Shown: positions 28,110-36,624, numbered from the stretch's first letter. The stretch is 64,000 nucleotides of DNA from Candidatus Thioglobus autotrophicus (GCF_001293165.1 NZ_CP010552.1:310001-374000), one strand, 5' to 3'. Program-made: numbers and translations. The notes: generated from the sequence alone by a model not told the origin.

Positions 28110-29693
28110 TTATTCAGTTTCTGCTTCTTCTGCTATCTCAGCATCGTCGGCTTCAGTTTGTGGCTTATCCAAAATAATTGCCGCACTCACCAATTGGTGA
28201 ACACTCACAATCATGTATGGATCAAAATCAAATTTAGGTAATACTTTACTAAATTGCGACTTACAAATAGCACAGATAGCGGCCAAAGTATTAACCCCCT
28301 CATTCTTTTCTACTTGTTTAAGTGCCTGCATTCTCGGCATAGCACCTTTAACACGAATCTCCATTAGGTCATCGGTTAGCAGGCCACCGCCACCGCCACA
28401 ACAGAATGTAGATTCTTTGATAGTAGATCTTTCCATGTCAACGTAATTATTACAAACCGCTTTAATTACATCACGTGGAAGAATAAATTGACCGCCCTGG
28501 ATTCCGCCCATGTTTGTTGCACGTGCAACGTTACAAGAGTCATGGAAAGTAACCGTACGATCGTCATTTTCTGACTTATCAAAGTTTAGCTTTCCTCTTT
28601 GAATTAAGTCATGTGTATATTCAATAATATGTTGTGGTTGAGGGTATCTATGGTCAAGTTGATTTTGCAACTTTGATGCGTACTCATCGCTTGATTGTGC
28701 ACCAGCACCAACACCACTTAAAGTGTTCCAGAAGCTATATGCTACACGCCAAGCATGTCCACACTCACCAACCATTACTCGAGAAACCTCAAGATCTAGT
28801 GCTGCCTTACGAATTCTTAAAGCAGCTTTACGCATAATATCGTAAGAACCAATAAACATACCGAAGTTAGCACCTTCAGAGGCGTAAGAACTCATTGTCC
28901 AAGAAACGCCGTCTTGATAAAAAACCTTGCCATAGCCGATAAGACCATCAATATGAGGCTCTGCAAAGAAATCAGCTGATGGTGTAATCAATAGAATTTC
29001 AGCGCCTTTTTGATCTAATGGATACTTAACTGGCGCACCAAAATCTTCTTCAACTTCTTCTTCAAGATCTAATAATGTATCCCTTAAAGCAGGCTCAGGT
29101 AGACCAAGGTTATTACCAACCGTAAGCGCCTTACCTAAAATCTGGTTACAATATTTTTGACCAACACCTACAGCATCAAGAACCTCTCTTGCCGCCATAG
29201 AAATTTCAGCAGTATCAATACCGTACGGACAGAATACTGAACAACGACGACACTGTGAACACTGGTGGAAATAGTTATACCAGTCATCAAGCATATCATC
29301 ATCAAGCTCTTTAGCGCCAACCAATTTAGGAAAGTACTTACCTGCAAAAGTAAAATGACGACGGTAAACGCTACGGAATAAATCCTGACGCGCAACCGGC
29401 ATATTTTTAGGATCTGAAGAGCCTAGGAAATAATGACACTTATCAGTACAAGCGCCACACTTTACACATGAATCTAGAAATACTTGAACAGAGCGATATT
29501 TAGACTTAAGCTCGCCCATTTTTTCAATGGCAACCTCTTTCCAGTTTTCAATTTTTTCACCAGGAAAGCCTAGCGGGTTTTGAAACTCTGCAACAGATTT
29601 AAATGGGCCCTCACCCTCCATCACACCAGGATTTAACTCTGGAATTTCGATGTATGTTGGTAACTCAGGGATATCAAATTCTTTAGCAGCCAT
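28110..29693 (-). CDS. dsrK: DsrK, HdrD-like catalytic iron-sulfur subunit
   Basis: A 527-residue cytoplasmic protein. Two ferredoxin-type motifs (CVKCGACTDKCHYF near residue 75; CSQCRRCSVFCPYG near 148) precede two CCG domains; CCGGGGGLLTDDLMEIRVKG near residue 430 binds the special [4Fe-4S] site of heterodisulfide-reductase-like enzymes. The predicted job is oxidation of DsrC trisulfide or the DsrC disulfide cycle, with electrons passed to DsrM. One base separates it from dsrM. Acidic tail at the C-terminus. Confidence 0.96.
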   Translation of the reverse strand: MAAKEFDIPELPTYIEIPELNPGVMEGEGPFKSVAEFQNPLGFPGEKIENWKEVAIEKMGELKSKYRSVQVFLDSCVKCGACTDKCHYFLGSSDPKNMPVARQDLFRSVYRRHFTFAGKYFPKLVGAKELDDDMLDDWYNYFHQCSQCRRCSVFCPYGIDTAEISMAAREVLDAVGVGQKYCNQILGKALTVGNNLGLPEPALRDTLLDLEEEVEEDFGAPVKYPLDQKGAEILLITPSADFFAEPHIDGLIGYGKVFYQDGVSWTMSSYASEGANFGMFIGSYDIMRKAALRIRKAALDLEVSRVMVGECGHAWRVAYSFWNTLSGVGAGAQSSDEYASKLQNQLDHRYPQPQHIIEYTHDLIQRGKLNFDKSENDDRTVTFHDSCNVARATNMGGIQGGQFILPRDVIKAVCNNYVDMERSTIKESTFCCGGGGGLLTDDLMEIRVKGAMPRMQALKQVEKNEGVNTLAAICAICKSQFSKVLPKFDFDPYMIVSVHQLVSAAIILDKPQTEADDAEIAEEAETE

Positions 29694-29694
29694 A

Positions 29695-30468
29695 TTAGTC
29701 GTCCTTACCTATAGTTTGTTCAAGTTTTACAGCGTGATCTTGTTCTTGTTTAAGCGCCCAAGGAGAAATGTGGCGCTTTTTACGTGCATCATCAACTTGA
29801 TTACGTGTTGGGCTAAAGAAAACACCCGGAACATGCAGTAGCTTGGAAATTGGGAAAATTGCTAATAAAACAAATACCAAGAATAAATGCACTAAGAAAT
29901 GTATCTCAGTCGGTAAATTAGCCCAGTCAAAAATTACCAGGCCACTTGCAAATGCTTTAACGGCCATCACATCTGTATGATTATCAGTAAACGTCATAAT
30001 AGCACCACTAACACCAATAACAATTAGCATAAGCAGCATCAAGTAATCACTTGGTGCAGAAATATAACGAATACGCTCAACAAAAATACGGCGAACTAAT
30101 AAGCCGACAAGACCAATAACCATTGCAAATGCGGCGTATTTAAATGGCTGAATTAACAAGAAAATCTCAGGTAAGTCACCTGGGATAAAATAACGCAAAT
30201 GGCGAACTAAAACGAGTAGTAAGCCAAAATGAAATAAGAATCCGAATAACCAGATCCATTTGTTCGATTTAAAAAGACTTTCAAATAAAGTCACTTCACG
30301 AATCATTCTAAAAACCACACCTGTTTGTGTTAATTGGGTTGGTGCAGTTGGAATTTTTAACGGTGCCGGGGTGATCCAAAATTGATAGATCTTCTTACCC
30401 ATGCCCACGATAAAAATAAATAGGGAAATGTAAAATAAAGCGGTAAATATAATGCTTATAGTTGACAT
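29695..30468 (-). CDS. dsrM: DsrM, NarI-like cytochrome b membrane subunit
   Basis: A 257-residue membrane protein with about six hydrophobic helices (residues about 5-24, 72-92, 105-125, 140-165, 170-190 and 200-222). Histidines in FHFGLLLVLVRHLRYF and EIHFLVHLFLVF are positioned as heme b ligands as in NarI. It anchors DsrK on the cytoplasmic face and connects to the quinone pool. It begins after a 76-bp gap from dsrC that contains a terminator-like hairpin, and is followed one base later by dsrK. Confidence 0.95.
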   Translation of the reverse strand: MSTISIIFTALFYISLFIFIVGMGKKIYQFWITPAPLKIPTAPTQLTQTGVVFRMIREVTLFESLFKSNKWIWLFGFLFHFGLLLVLVRHLRYFIPGDLPEIFLLIQPFKYAAFAMVIGLVGLLVRRIFVERIRYISAPSDYLMLLMLIVIGVSGAIMTFTDNHTDVMAVKAFASGLVIFDWANLPTEIHFLVHLFLVFVLLAIFPISKLLHVPGVFFSPTRNQVDDARKKRHISPWALKQEQDHAVKLEQTIGKDD

Positions 30469-30498
30469 ATTGCTCTCAAACTTAATGTTTAAAAAATA

Positions 30499-30528
30499 AA
30501 AAACACCTGCAAAAATGCAGATGTTTTT
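30499..30528 (-). terminator. Terminator-like hairpin between dsrC and dsrM
   Basis: On the minus strand the dsrC-dsrM gap reads AAAACATCTGCA, a TTT loop, TGCAGGTGTTTTTT, then more T-rich sequence down to 30491. The stem is about ten to twelve pairs with one G-U position and is followed by a T-run, the form of an intrinsic terminator. It sits 17-46 bp after the dsrC stop. Since the downstream genes must be expressed, it is likely a partial terminator that leaves dsrC transcript in excess. Confidence 0.75.
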
Positions 30529-30544
30529 AATTAGAAGTATCTAA

Positions 30545-30868
30545 CTAGATACAACCAGTTGGCTTTGGAAGACCAGCGAAACGACAACCTTGCTTACCAG
30601 GACCGTAAGGGAACAAAGAGTAAAGGTACTTAGAGTTACCTTTGTCTTTACCCATTCTCTTAGCGATAGCCTTTGTAAGTACACGAACTGCAGGTGCAAT
30701 TTGGTACTCTTCAAAATACTCACGTAAGAAATTAATAACATCCCAATGTTCGTCAGTTAATTCAACTCCGTCATCAGCAGCCATTTGCTTACAAATGTCT
30801 TCATTCCAATCTTTAAGATCTACTAAGAAACCTTCTTCATCTACTTCAGCGCCACAAATCTGTGCCAT
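30545..30868 (-). CDS. dsrC: DsrC, sulfur carrier with two C-terminal cysteines
   Basis: A 107-residue small helical protein. The flexible C-terminal arm has both conserved cysteines: Cys95 in KQGCRFAG and the penultimate Cys106 in GLPKPTGCI, eleven residues apart as in canonical DsrC. DsrC receives sulfur from DsrEFH, presents it to DsrAB, and is oxidised by DsrMKJOP. The presence of both cysteines separates it from TusE and from the single-cysteine paralogue at 52647-52937. It lies 27 bp after dsrH and before the hairpin at 30499-30528. Confidence 0.97.
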   Translation of the reverse strand: MAQICGAEVDEEGFLVDLKDWNEDICKQMAADDGVELTDEHWDVINFLREYFEEYQIAPAVRVLTKAIAKRMGKDKGNSKYLYSLFPYGPGKQGCRFAGLPKPTGCI

Positions 30869-30895
30869 AATCGTACTCCTATATATAAATTATAG

Positions 30896-31192
30896 TTAAA
30901 CCCAAGAAACCGCAGTTCCATGTTCAACAACTAGATCTACAAAACCTGCATAATCAACTAATTTGATATTATCTGCAAGTTTTGAAGAAATTCCTCTCGC
31001 TTCAACATCACCTTGAAGTGCAAATACTCTGCCATTAGCGGCAAGATCAGCAATCATTGATGAATTAGCGTTATTCGCTGCGTTAATTACACCATCTTCA
31101 ATAAACAAAATAACACTTGTATCGTCAATTGTATTTAAGCAAGATTGTAGTGAATTACGCTCGAAAGATGATTTATTTACTGTATGTAACAT
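30896..31192 (-). CDS. dsrH: DsrH, sulfurtransferase subunit (TusB-like)
   Basis: A 98-residue subunit of the DsrE2F2H2 hexamer that relays persulfide sulfur to DsrC. It begins MLHTVNKSSFERNSLQSCL; Cys18 matches the conserved DsrH/TusB cysteine. The remainder (SVILFIEDGVINAANNA; VFALQGDVEARGI; ending TAVSWV) fits the DsrH fold. Located 12 bp after dsrF. TusB is the homologous E. coli protein, but the neighbourhood fixes it as DsrH. Confidence 0.95.
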   Translation of the reverse strand: MLHTVNKSSFERNSLQSCLNTIDDTSVILFIEDGVINAANNANSSMIADLAANGRVFALQGDVEARGISSKLADNIKLVDYAGFVDLVVEHGTAVSWV

Positions 31193-31204
31193 ATTAAACC
31201 TCTC

Positions 31205-31609
31205 TTAGAAACTTAAGCAAACGTCTTGTTCAGACATAATTGCTTTAAGTTCATCATTAGTAACAACTTTAATAGAAGGCTTTTCTTCCCAGTCGTCATC
31301 TTCATCTTCATACACTAAAGGCATCAAATCAGACTCAGACAAACCTCTTTCCTCTAAAGACTCTTTAGAGACATAAAGCTTGTTAATGTCATAATCACCT
31401 AGTGCGTGAAACGTTTTAGAAAAGTTTTTCATGCCAATACCATCAGTATTTTGACCTTCAACGATTTGGTATACACCATCATCCATGAAAGCTAAAGATA
31501 CATCTTGCTCAAAAGCAGCAGCAATTAATACTACTTCTAATGACTCGATTGCATAAACGGTGCCAAATGAAGATCGGCGATTTAAATACATAAATTTCTT
31601 TGTAGCCAT
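31205..31609 (-). CDS. dsrF: DsrF, sulfurtransferase subunit (TusC-like)
   Basis: A 134-residue member of the DsrE/F family and middle subunit of DsrEFH. It starts MATKKFMYLNRRSSFGTVYAIESLEVVLIAA, matching the TusC/DsrF opening. I place the start at ATG 31609 because GGAG precedes it at good spacing; the ATG four codons earlier would lie inside the dsrE end. Structural rather than catalytic role is known for DsrF homologues. One base separates it from dsrE. Confidence 0.95.
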   Translation of the reverse strand: MATKKFMYLNRRSSFGTVYAIESLEVVLIAAAFEQDVSLAFMDDGVYQIVEGQNTDGIGMKNFSKTFHALGDYDINKLYVSKESLEERGLSESDLMPLVYEDEDDDWEEKPSIKVVTNDELKAIMSEQDVCLSF

Positions 31610-31610
31610 C

Positions 31611-32012
31611 TTAATCTCCAAATACCACTAAACGATCACTTTGAATGCCTGCTTCGATTAACTGGCCTAAACCAGAAATACGGAATGCAGGATGCAGGTT
31701 ATTACCCTCAATAGAGTTTTTGCTAGCTTCTGACTCGTCAAGCATACCTCGACGAAGTGCAGCGGCAACACAAACTACTAGTTCAGGCTCACCCTCAGCA
31801 TTTTTAATATCCAAAGATGCCCAGTTGTTAACAACATGGCGATCATCTTGTGGTGGCAAAGTGAAACTAGACGCATTATTCACACCATCATGGTAGAAAA
31901 ATACGCGCATAATTTCATGTCCGTTTTCAATCGCTGCTTTAGCGAATTGGAAAGCCGTATCAGACGCTTGATGCTGGTACGGACCCTCGTTAACTTGAAT
32001 TGCAAACTTCAT
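31611..32012 (-). CDS. dsrE: DsrE, catalytic sulfurtransferase subunit (TusD-like)
   Basis: A 133-residue subunit with the DsrE fold: MKFAIQVNEGPYQHQASDTAFQFAKAAIENGHEI, then FYHDGVNNAS, and the conserved cysteine in PELVVCVAAALRRGM near residue 80, which carries the persulfide in DsrE/TusD. It is 12 bp after dsrB. Presence of the full dsrEFH set is typical of organisms running Dsr in the oxidative direction and absent from sulfate reducers. Confidence 0.96.
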   Translation of the reverse strand: MKFAIQVNEGPYQHQASDTAFQFAKAAIENGHEIMRVFFYHDGVNNASSFTLPPQDDRHVVNNWASLDIKNAEGEPELVVCVAAALRRGMLDESEASKNSIEGNNLHPAFRISGLGQLIEAGIQSDRLVVFGD

Positions 32013-32024
32013 ATCTAATAAACC

Positions 32025-33098
32025 TTAGAAACGGATGTGTGCAGAAGAGTTCAGCTCATGACGTGCACCTTTCCAATCATTGATGTGGAATTTAGTGAAC
32101 GGTAGGCCAGTCTTCTCAAAGAATGCAGGCCAGCCGATACGGTCAACCCATTCGCCAACTCTTTCCCAGTCGCGTGCATCTTCTTTATAAACACTCAAGA
32201 TATTCTTAACAACTGCACCAACTTCCGGCCATCTTGGCGGGTTGTTAGGTAAGTTAGAAGCAACTAGCTTATGGAATGAAGGCTTAGATCTCGCATTAGA
32301 GTTCTTACCACCGATCCATAAAGCAATCTTGGAGTTTTCAGGATCATTGATCTGCATTGGAGGACATGGTGGGAAACATGCACCACAACAGATACATTTC
32401 TTCTCATCAACTTCCAATGTAGGCTTGCCGTTAACCATTGCTGGACGAATCGCAGCAACTGGACAACGAGCAACAACCGTAGGACGCTCACAAACCATTG
32501 ATACTAGATCATGGTTAATCTTAGGCGGCTTAGTGTGCTGAATGTTAAGTGCGATATCGCCTTGACCACCACAGTTAATCTGACAACATGATGTTGTCAT
32601 GTGTACACGATTTGGCATCTCTTCACGCGTAAACTCTTCGTGCATTTCATCCATCAGTGATTTAACAACACCTGATGCGTCAGTACCTGGAATATCACAG
32701 TGTAACCAACCTTGAGTATGAGAAATCATCGTAACTGATGGACCTGTACCACCCACAGGGAATCCTGCTTCAGTTAGTGCTGATACTAACGCATCAACTT
32801 TAGAACCGTCTGCAACCATGAATTCAACGTTCGAACGCATAGTGAAACGAACATAGCCGTCTGCATATTCATCAGCAATATCTGCTAATTTTTTAATTGT
32901 GTAAACATCCATTTGACGTGCTGTACCACAACGAACTGTGAAAATTTCTTCATTGTTCTTTGAAGTGTGGTGCAATACACCGGCGCGAGGACGGTCATGG
33001 TATGCCCATTGGCCGTAGTTACGACGCATAGTTGGGTGCATGTATTGAATAGGATCTGGAACTCCAGATTCGATTGGCATTCTTGGTGCTTCAGCCAT
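32025..33098 (-). CDS. dsrB: Reverse-type dissimilatory sulfite reductase beta subunit
   Basis: A 357-residue siroheme-Fe-S subunit. The siroheme/4Fe-4S cysteines lie in TTSCCQINCGGQGD (Cys171, 172, 176) and in the following Cys203/Cys212 region; a ferredoxin domain follows with CICCGACFPPCPP (residues 235-245). With DsrA it forms the alpha2beta2 enzyme in the cytoplasm. Oxidative direction is inferred from dsrEFH, dsrL and the absence of dsrD in the cluster. It follows dsrA by 37 bp. Confidence 0.97.
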   Translation of the reverse strand: MAEAPRMPIESGVPDPIQYMHPTMRRNYGQWAYHDRPRAGVLHHTSKNNEEIFTVRCGTARQMDVYTIKKLADIADEYADGYVRFTMRSNVEFMVADGSKVDALVSALTEAGFPVGGTGPSVTMISHTQGWLHCDIPGTDASGVVKSLMDEMHEEFTREEMPNRVHMTTSCCQINCGGQGDIALNIQHTKPPKINHDLVSMVCERPTVVARCPVAAIRPAMVNGKPTLEVDEKKCICCGACFPPCPPMQINDPENSKIALWIGGKNSNARSKPSFHKLVASNLPNNPPRWPEVGAVVKNILSVYKEDARDWERVGEWVDRIGWPAFFEKTGLPFTKFHINDWKGARHELNSSAHIRF

Positions 33099-33135
33099 AA
33101 TAATTCTCCTAATTTATAATATATTTAATGAATAC

Positions 33136-34440
33136 TTAAGCGTTAGCTTCAGCTTTATTCTCAAACCACTTAACTGCTTCTTCATCCCAATCGTCCATAC
33201 GAACGTATGAAGATGTACGAGTAGAGTTAATCATGTTTGGATCTACATTGATACCGATACCTTCAAGGAAGTTTACAACACCAATCCGCTCAATCATTTC
33301 ACCTGTGCGTTCGTGCTCTAATGCATTCTCAGCGAAAAAGTCAATGACTTCACCTGCTAGATCTTCGATTGCTTCTAAATCGTCAGCCGTATCCATCTTC
33401 ATGAATGGAACAACTACCGAACCGAATAAATCACCAATCTTCAAAGTACGCTTACCACCCATAATAATCATCACACCTTTATCATCGCCAGTAGCAAGAA
33501 TAGGCTCTACGTCGCCTTTAGCGATGTAGTTGTGAGTTAATGGAGAAGTAACATTTAAACAATGCATACACTTAACACAGTTTTTGTTATCAATTGTCAA
33601 CGAGTTGTCGCTATTTAGCTTCATTGCTGAAGTAGGACAACGAGAAGTAATGTTGTCAACAACGTAATCAGTACCTTTGTCAGCAACCATTGCTTTCCAT
33701 AAGTCTTGGTTGATTTTAATATCATCTCTCCAAGTACCAATCGTTGCAAAGTCAGCACGTTGTACTGAGTTCATACAATCGTTCGCACAACCTGAAACCT
33801 TAAATTTCATTTTGTATGGTAATGCTGGACGGTGCATGTCATCTAAGAATGCATTTACAAGAGTTCTAAGAACTGCTTGCTCATTAACGTTTGACATTTC
33901 ACAACGTGAAGCACCAACACAAGACATACCTGTACGTACTGCAGGACCTGCACCACCTAAGTCAAAACCGTAGTCATTGAATGTGTTAAAAATTGTTTGA
34001 GTTGTCTCTTCCGTAGCACCTTGCAACATAATGTCACCAGATTGACCGTGGAATGCGATTAAACCAGAACCACCGTTGTCAGTAAACATATCACACATAT
34101 CGCGTAATAAGTTTGACGTATAGTGCATACCTGCTGGCGGCTGAATTCTTAATGTATGAAATTCGCCAGCTGCAGGGAAAGCGTAGTCGCCATTTTCGTC
34201 TTTTAATTCGTTAAAGCGTGGAATAATACCGCCACCGTAACCAATAACACCAACTGTGCCACCTTTCCAGTAACCTTTTTTAGTTACGTAAGATGTTTCA
34301 AGTGTGCCTAGTACGTCGCGTGCCATGTCAGCACCTTTATGGGTATCATTTGCTAATCTCTTAAGACCTGTTACAAACGAAGGCCATGGACCATTTTCCA
34401 ACTCATCAAGGTTGGGCGTGTTATATAGCTCTCTTGCCAT
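33136..34440 (-). CDS. dsrA: Reverse-type dissimilatory sulfite reductase alpha subunit
   Basis: A 434-residue subunit of the six-electron sulfite reductase, acting here to oxidise DsrC-bound sulfur to sulfite. Siroheme/4Fe-4S ligands are CVGASRC (Cys174, Cys180) and SGCANDC (Cys218, Cys222); an inserted ferredoxin domain has Cys268 and CVKCMHC (Cys288, 291, 294). First gene of the cluster. Its promoter probably lies in the 183-bp gap 34441-34623, separate from gltD. The sequence is a good phylogenetic marker for placing the organism. Confidence 0.97.
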   Translation of the reverse strand: MARELYNTPNLDELENGPWPSFVTGLKRLANDTHKGADMARDVLGTLETSYVTKKGYWKGGTVGVIGYGGGIIPRFNELKDENGDYAFPAAGEFHTLRIQPPAGMHYTSNLLRDMCDMFTDNGGSGLIAFHGQSGDIMLQGATEETTQTIFNTFNDYGFDLGGAGPAVRTGMSCVGASRCEMSNVNEQAVLRTLVNAFLDDMHRPALPYKMKFKVSGCANDCMNSVQRADFATIGTWRDDIKINQDLWKAMVADKGTDYVVDNITSRCPTSAMKLNSDNSLTIDNKNCVKCMHCLNVTSPLTHNYIAKGDVEPILATGDDKGVMIIMGGKRTLKIGDLFGSVVVPFMKMDTADDLEAIEDLAGEVIDFFAENALEHERTGEMIERIGVVNFLEGIGINVDPNMINSTRTSSYVRMDDWDEEAVKWFENKAEANA

Positions 34441-34506
34441 TTTCTCTCTCCGATATATTTAATAAATCCCTAAAATCACAATGCTTTAGAGATGTGAACG
34501 AAACAA

Positions 34507-34551
34507 ATTATACGTAATTGCAAGCTAATATCACTGTTTTATAGTGATATT
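34507..34551 (-). promoter_or_regulatory. Candidate dsr promoter with palindromic operator
   Basis: A consensus -10 TATAAT reads on the minus strand at 34507-34512, about 67 bp before the dsrA start. At a 17-bp spacing the -35 would be a weak AGTGAT that lies within a perfect inverted repeat, AATATCACT/AGTGATATT (34527-34535 and 34543-34551, 7-bp spacer). Weak -35 plus overlapping palindrome is the usual design of a regulated promoter. The regulator is unknown. The gap otherwise has only an imperfect hairpin near 34589-34612 beyond gltD. Confidence 0.45.
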
Positions 34552-34623
34552 GCTACCTATCCCTTAGGGGGTATAAATGGATTTTTTTGATAAAAAACTA
34601 AGGTTTTTATCGGGAGATTGGTC

Positions 34624-36057
34624 TTAAGCTAAATACTCGTTAACACGCTTGGCAACACCACGACCTTCATCAATTGCCCAAACAACTAAAGATTGACCAC
34701 GACGACAATCACCTGCGGTAAATATGCCGGCTTGTGATGTTTGATATTGGTCGTAATCAGCCTTGTAATTACCACGATCATCCAACTTAATGTTTGCATC
34801 ATCACTCACATAATGCTCTGGAGAAACAAAACCCATTGATAGTAATACCAACTGCGTATCCCAAGTTTTTTCACTGCCAGTTATTTCAACTAACTGGCCA
34901 TTATTAAACTCCACATTAATAGTCGTTAGTCCGGTTAGCTCACCATTCGAACCTTTGATAAATGACTTAGTCATTAATTGATATTCTCTCGGATCTTTGC
35001 CAAAGGTAGATTGTGCCTCCGCATGGCCATAATCAACACGGTAGATCAGTGGCCAAAGTGGCCACGGATTATCATCTGCACGCTCCGCTGGTGGTTGAGA
35101 CATTAGCTCAAAATTCACCACCGATTTAGCACCTTGACGAATAGCTGTACCAATGCAATCAGTGCCAGTATCACCACCACCAATAACAATCACATCTTTA
35201 CCTTTAGCTGATAAATCCGACTCATCTGCACGCCCAGTATCTAGCAAGCTTTTAGTATTGATCGTTAAATATTCCATGGCCATGTGCACACCTTTGGCAT
35301 CACGATTATCTACGGGTAAATCTCTAGCTTCACTTGCACCAGTAGTCAATATAACCGCATCAAAATCTTGCTGCAACGCCTGTATAGTAATATCTTTACC
35401 TACATTGACGTTGGTAATAAATTCTACACCACAATCTTTCATAAAATTAATACGACGATCAACTATATCCTTGCCAAGCTTCATATTCGGAATGCCGTAC
35501 ATTAATAAGCCACCAATACGGTCATCACGCTCAAAAACACTGACGCCATACCCCAACTTATTAAGCTCATCAGCGGCAGCCAAACCTGCGGGGCCAGAGC
35601 CTACAATTGCTATTTTTTTGCCTGTTTTGCACTCTACATCATATGGCTTGATCCAGCCTTGTTCAAAGCCTTTGTCAATAATCGCTTGTTCAATATTTTT
35701 AATGGTGACCGCTGGATTATTCATGCCAAGAACGCAAGAACCTTCGCAAGGCGCCGGACAAACACGACCGGTGAATTCTGGAAAATTATTGGTTTTTAAA
35801 AGTCTCGATAAAGCTTCTTCCCATTTGTCGTTATAGACCAAGTCATTCCACTCAGGAATTAAATTATTAATTGGACAGCCATCATCTGATTGACAAAAAG
35901 GTACGCCACAATCCATACACCTGGCACCTTGGTTTTGTAAATGTGACTCATTATGAGTACCAGTAAAAATTTCACCATAATCTTTAAGACGTAATTCAAC
36001 AGGGCGATATTCCTCTGTTTTTCGATCAAATTCTTTAAAGCCAGTTACTTTTCCCAT
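34624..36057 (-). CDS. gltD: Glutamate synthase (NADPH) small subunit
   Basis: A 477-residue FAD/NADPH and Fe-S subunit supplying electrons to GltB for glutamine-dependent glutamate synthesis. Motifs: CMDCGVPFCQSDDGCPI, GRVCPAPCEGSCVLG, the FAD loop VAIVGSGPAGLAAADELNKLG, the NADP loop VIVIGGGDTGTDCIGTA and C-terminal GIFTAGDCRRGQSLVVWAI. Length equals that of E. coli GltD. gltB does not lie next to it within the window, and rplS is divergent upstream. It is a homologue of DsrL and sits directly upstream of dsrA on the same strand, so readthrough into dsr is possible. Confidence 0.95.
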   Translation of the reverse strand: MGKVTGFKEFDRKTEEYRPVELRLKDYGEIFTGTHNESHLQNQGARCMDCGVPFCQSDDGCPINNLIPEWNDLVYNDKWEEALSRLLKTNNFPEFTGRVCPAPCEGSCVLGMNNPAVTIKNIEQAIIDKGFEQGWIKPYDVECKTGKKIAIVGSGPAGLAAADELNKLGYGVSVFERDDRIGGLLMYGIPNMKLGKDIVDRRINFMKDCGVEFITNVNVGKDITIQALQQDFDAVILTTGASEARDLPVDNRDAKGVHMAMEYLTINTKSLLDTGRADESDLSAKGKDVIVIGGGDTGTDCIGTAIRQGAKSVVNFELMSQPPAERADDNPWPLWPLIYRVDYGHAEAQSTFGKDPREYQLMTKSFIKGSNGELTGLTTINVEFNNGQLVEITGSEKTWDTQLVLLSMGFVSPEHYVSDDANIKLDDRGNYKADYDQYQTSQAGIFTAGDCRRGQSLVVWAIDEGRGVAKRVNEYLA

Positions 36058-36141
36058 TTCTCAAAACGTATAAATCTAAAGCGCCTAATTATGCCATATT
36101 TGCCATATATATGCATCTATAAAAAAGATGGAATAGTTTAT

Positions 36142-36170
36142 TTGCCTGACGCTATGTTTAACTGTATAAT
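36142..36170 (+). promoter_or_regulatory. Sigma-70-type promoter of rplS
   Basis: TTGCCT (36142-36147) and a perfect TATAAT (36165-36170) are spaced by 17 bp, 41 bp before the rplS ATG. This suggests rplS has its own promoter rather than sharing the usual rpsP-rimM-trmD-rplS transcript, and none of those genes is upstream here. Confidence 0.65.
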
Positions 36171-36210
36171 TGCCCTTTTTTAAGAATCAAATATTTAAGG
36201 ATAAGTTCAA

Positions 36211-36561
36211 ATGAATTTAATTGATCAAATTGAAAGCGAACAGCTAAGAAGCGACATCCCTGAGTTTTCAGCAGGTGACACAATTATCGTACAAGTTAAA
36301 GTACGTGAAGGTGATCGTGAAAGATTACAAGCATTCGAAGGCGTGGTAATTGCTAAGAAAAATCGTGGTATCGGTTCAGCATTTACTGTGAGAAAGACGT
36401 CTCATGGAGAAGGTGTAGAAAGAGTTTTTCAAACACATTCTAAAATGATTGATTCTGTTGAAGTTAAGCGTCGTGGTAAAGTTCGCCAAGCGAAGCTTTA
36501 CTACCTTCGTGAGCTTACTGGTAGAAAAGCAAGAATTAAAGAAAAATTGGCCACTAAATAA
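36211..36561 (+). CDS. rplS: 50S ribosomal protein L19
   Basis: A 116-residue ribosomal protein at the 30S-50S interface. Its sequence is almost pure family consensus: [55 protein letters not shown] and [32 protein letters not shown] precedes the start at good spacing. It is monocistronic by the evidence here: own promoter at 36142-36170 and a strong terminator at 36582-36609. The separation from rpsP, rimM and trmD is unusual for gammaproteobacteria. Confidence 0.98.
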   Translation: MNLIDQIESEQLRSDIPEFSAGDTIIVQVKVREGDRERLQAFEGVVIAKKNRGIGSAFTVRKTSHGEGVERVFQTHSKMIDSVEVKRRGKVRQAKLYYLRELTGRKARIKEKLATK

Positions 36562-36581
36562 GTTTCTCAATTTTTCTTACA

Positions 36582-36609
36582 AATACCGGCAATCAGCCGG
36601 TATTTTTTT
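36582..36609 (+). terminator. Intrinsic terminator of rplS
   Basis: AATACCGGC and GCCGGTATT form a perfect nine-pair stem with a five-base loop (AATCA), followed by TTTTT, 20 bp after the rplS stop and 15 bp before xerD. Confidence 0.93.
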
Positions 36610-36624
36610 GTCTAAAATTCAGAC

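Noticed and set aside
34589-34612. gltD terminator (GATAAAAA/TTTTTATC hairpin)
   Set aside because: The stem is A/T only and imperfect, and on the minus strand it is followed by A residues, not T, so it is not a convincing terminator.
35153-35836. 227-codon open frame on the plus strand opposite gltD
   Set aside because: It lies wholly within gltD in antisense, with low-complexity Ser/Pro-rich content and no motif; gltD is a complete, motif-rich gene.
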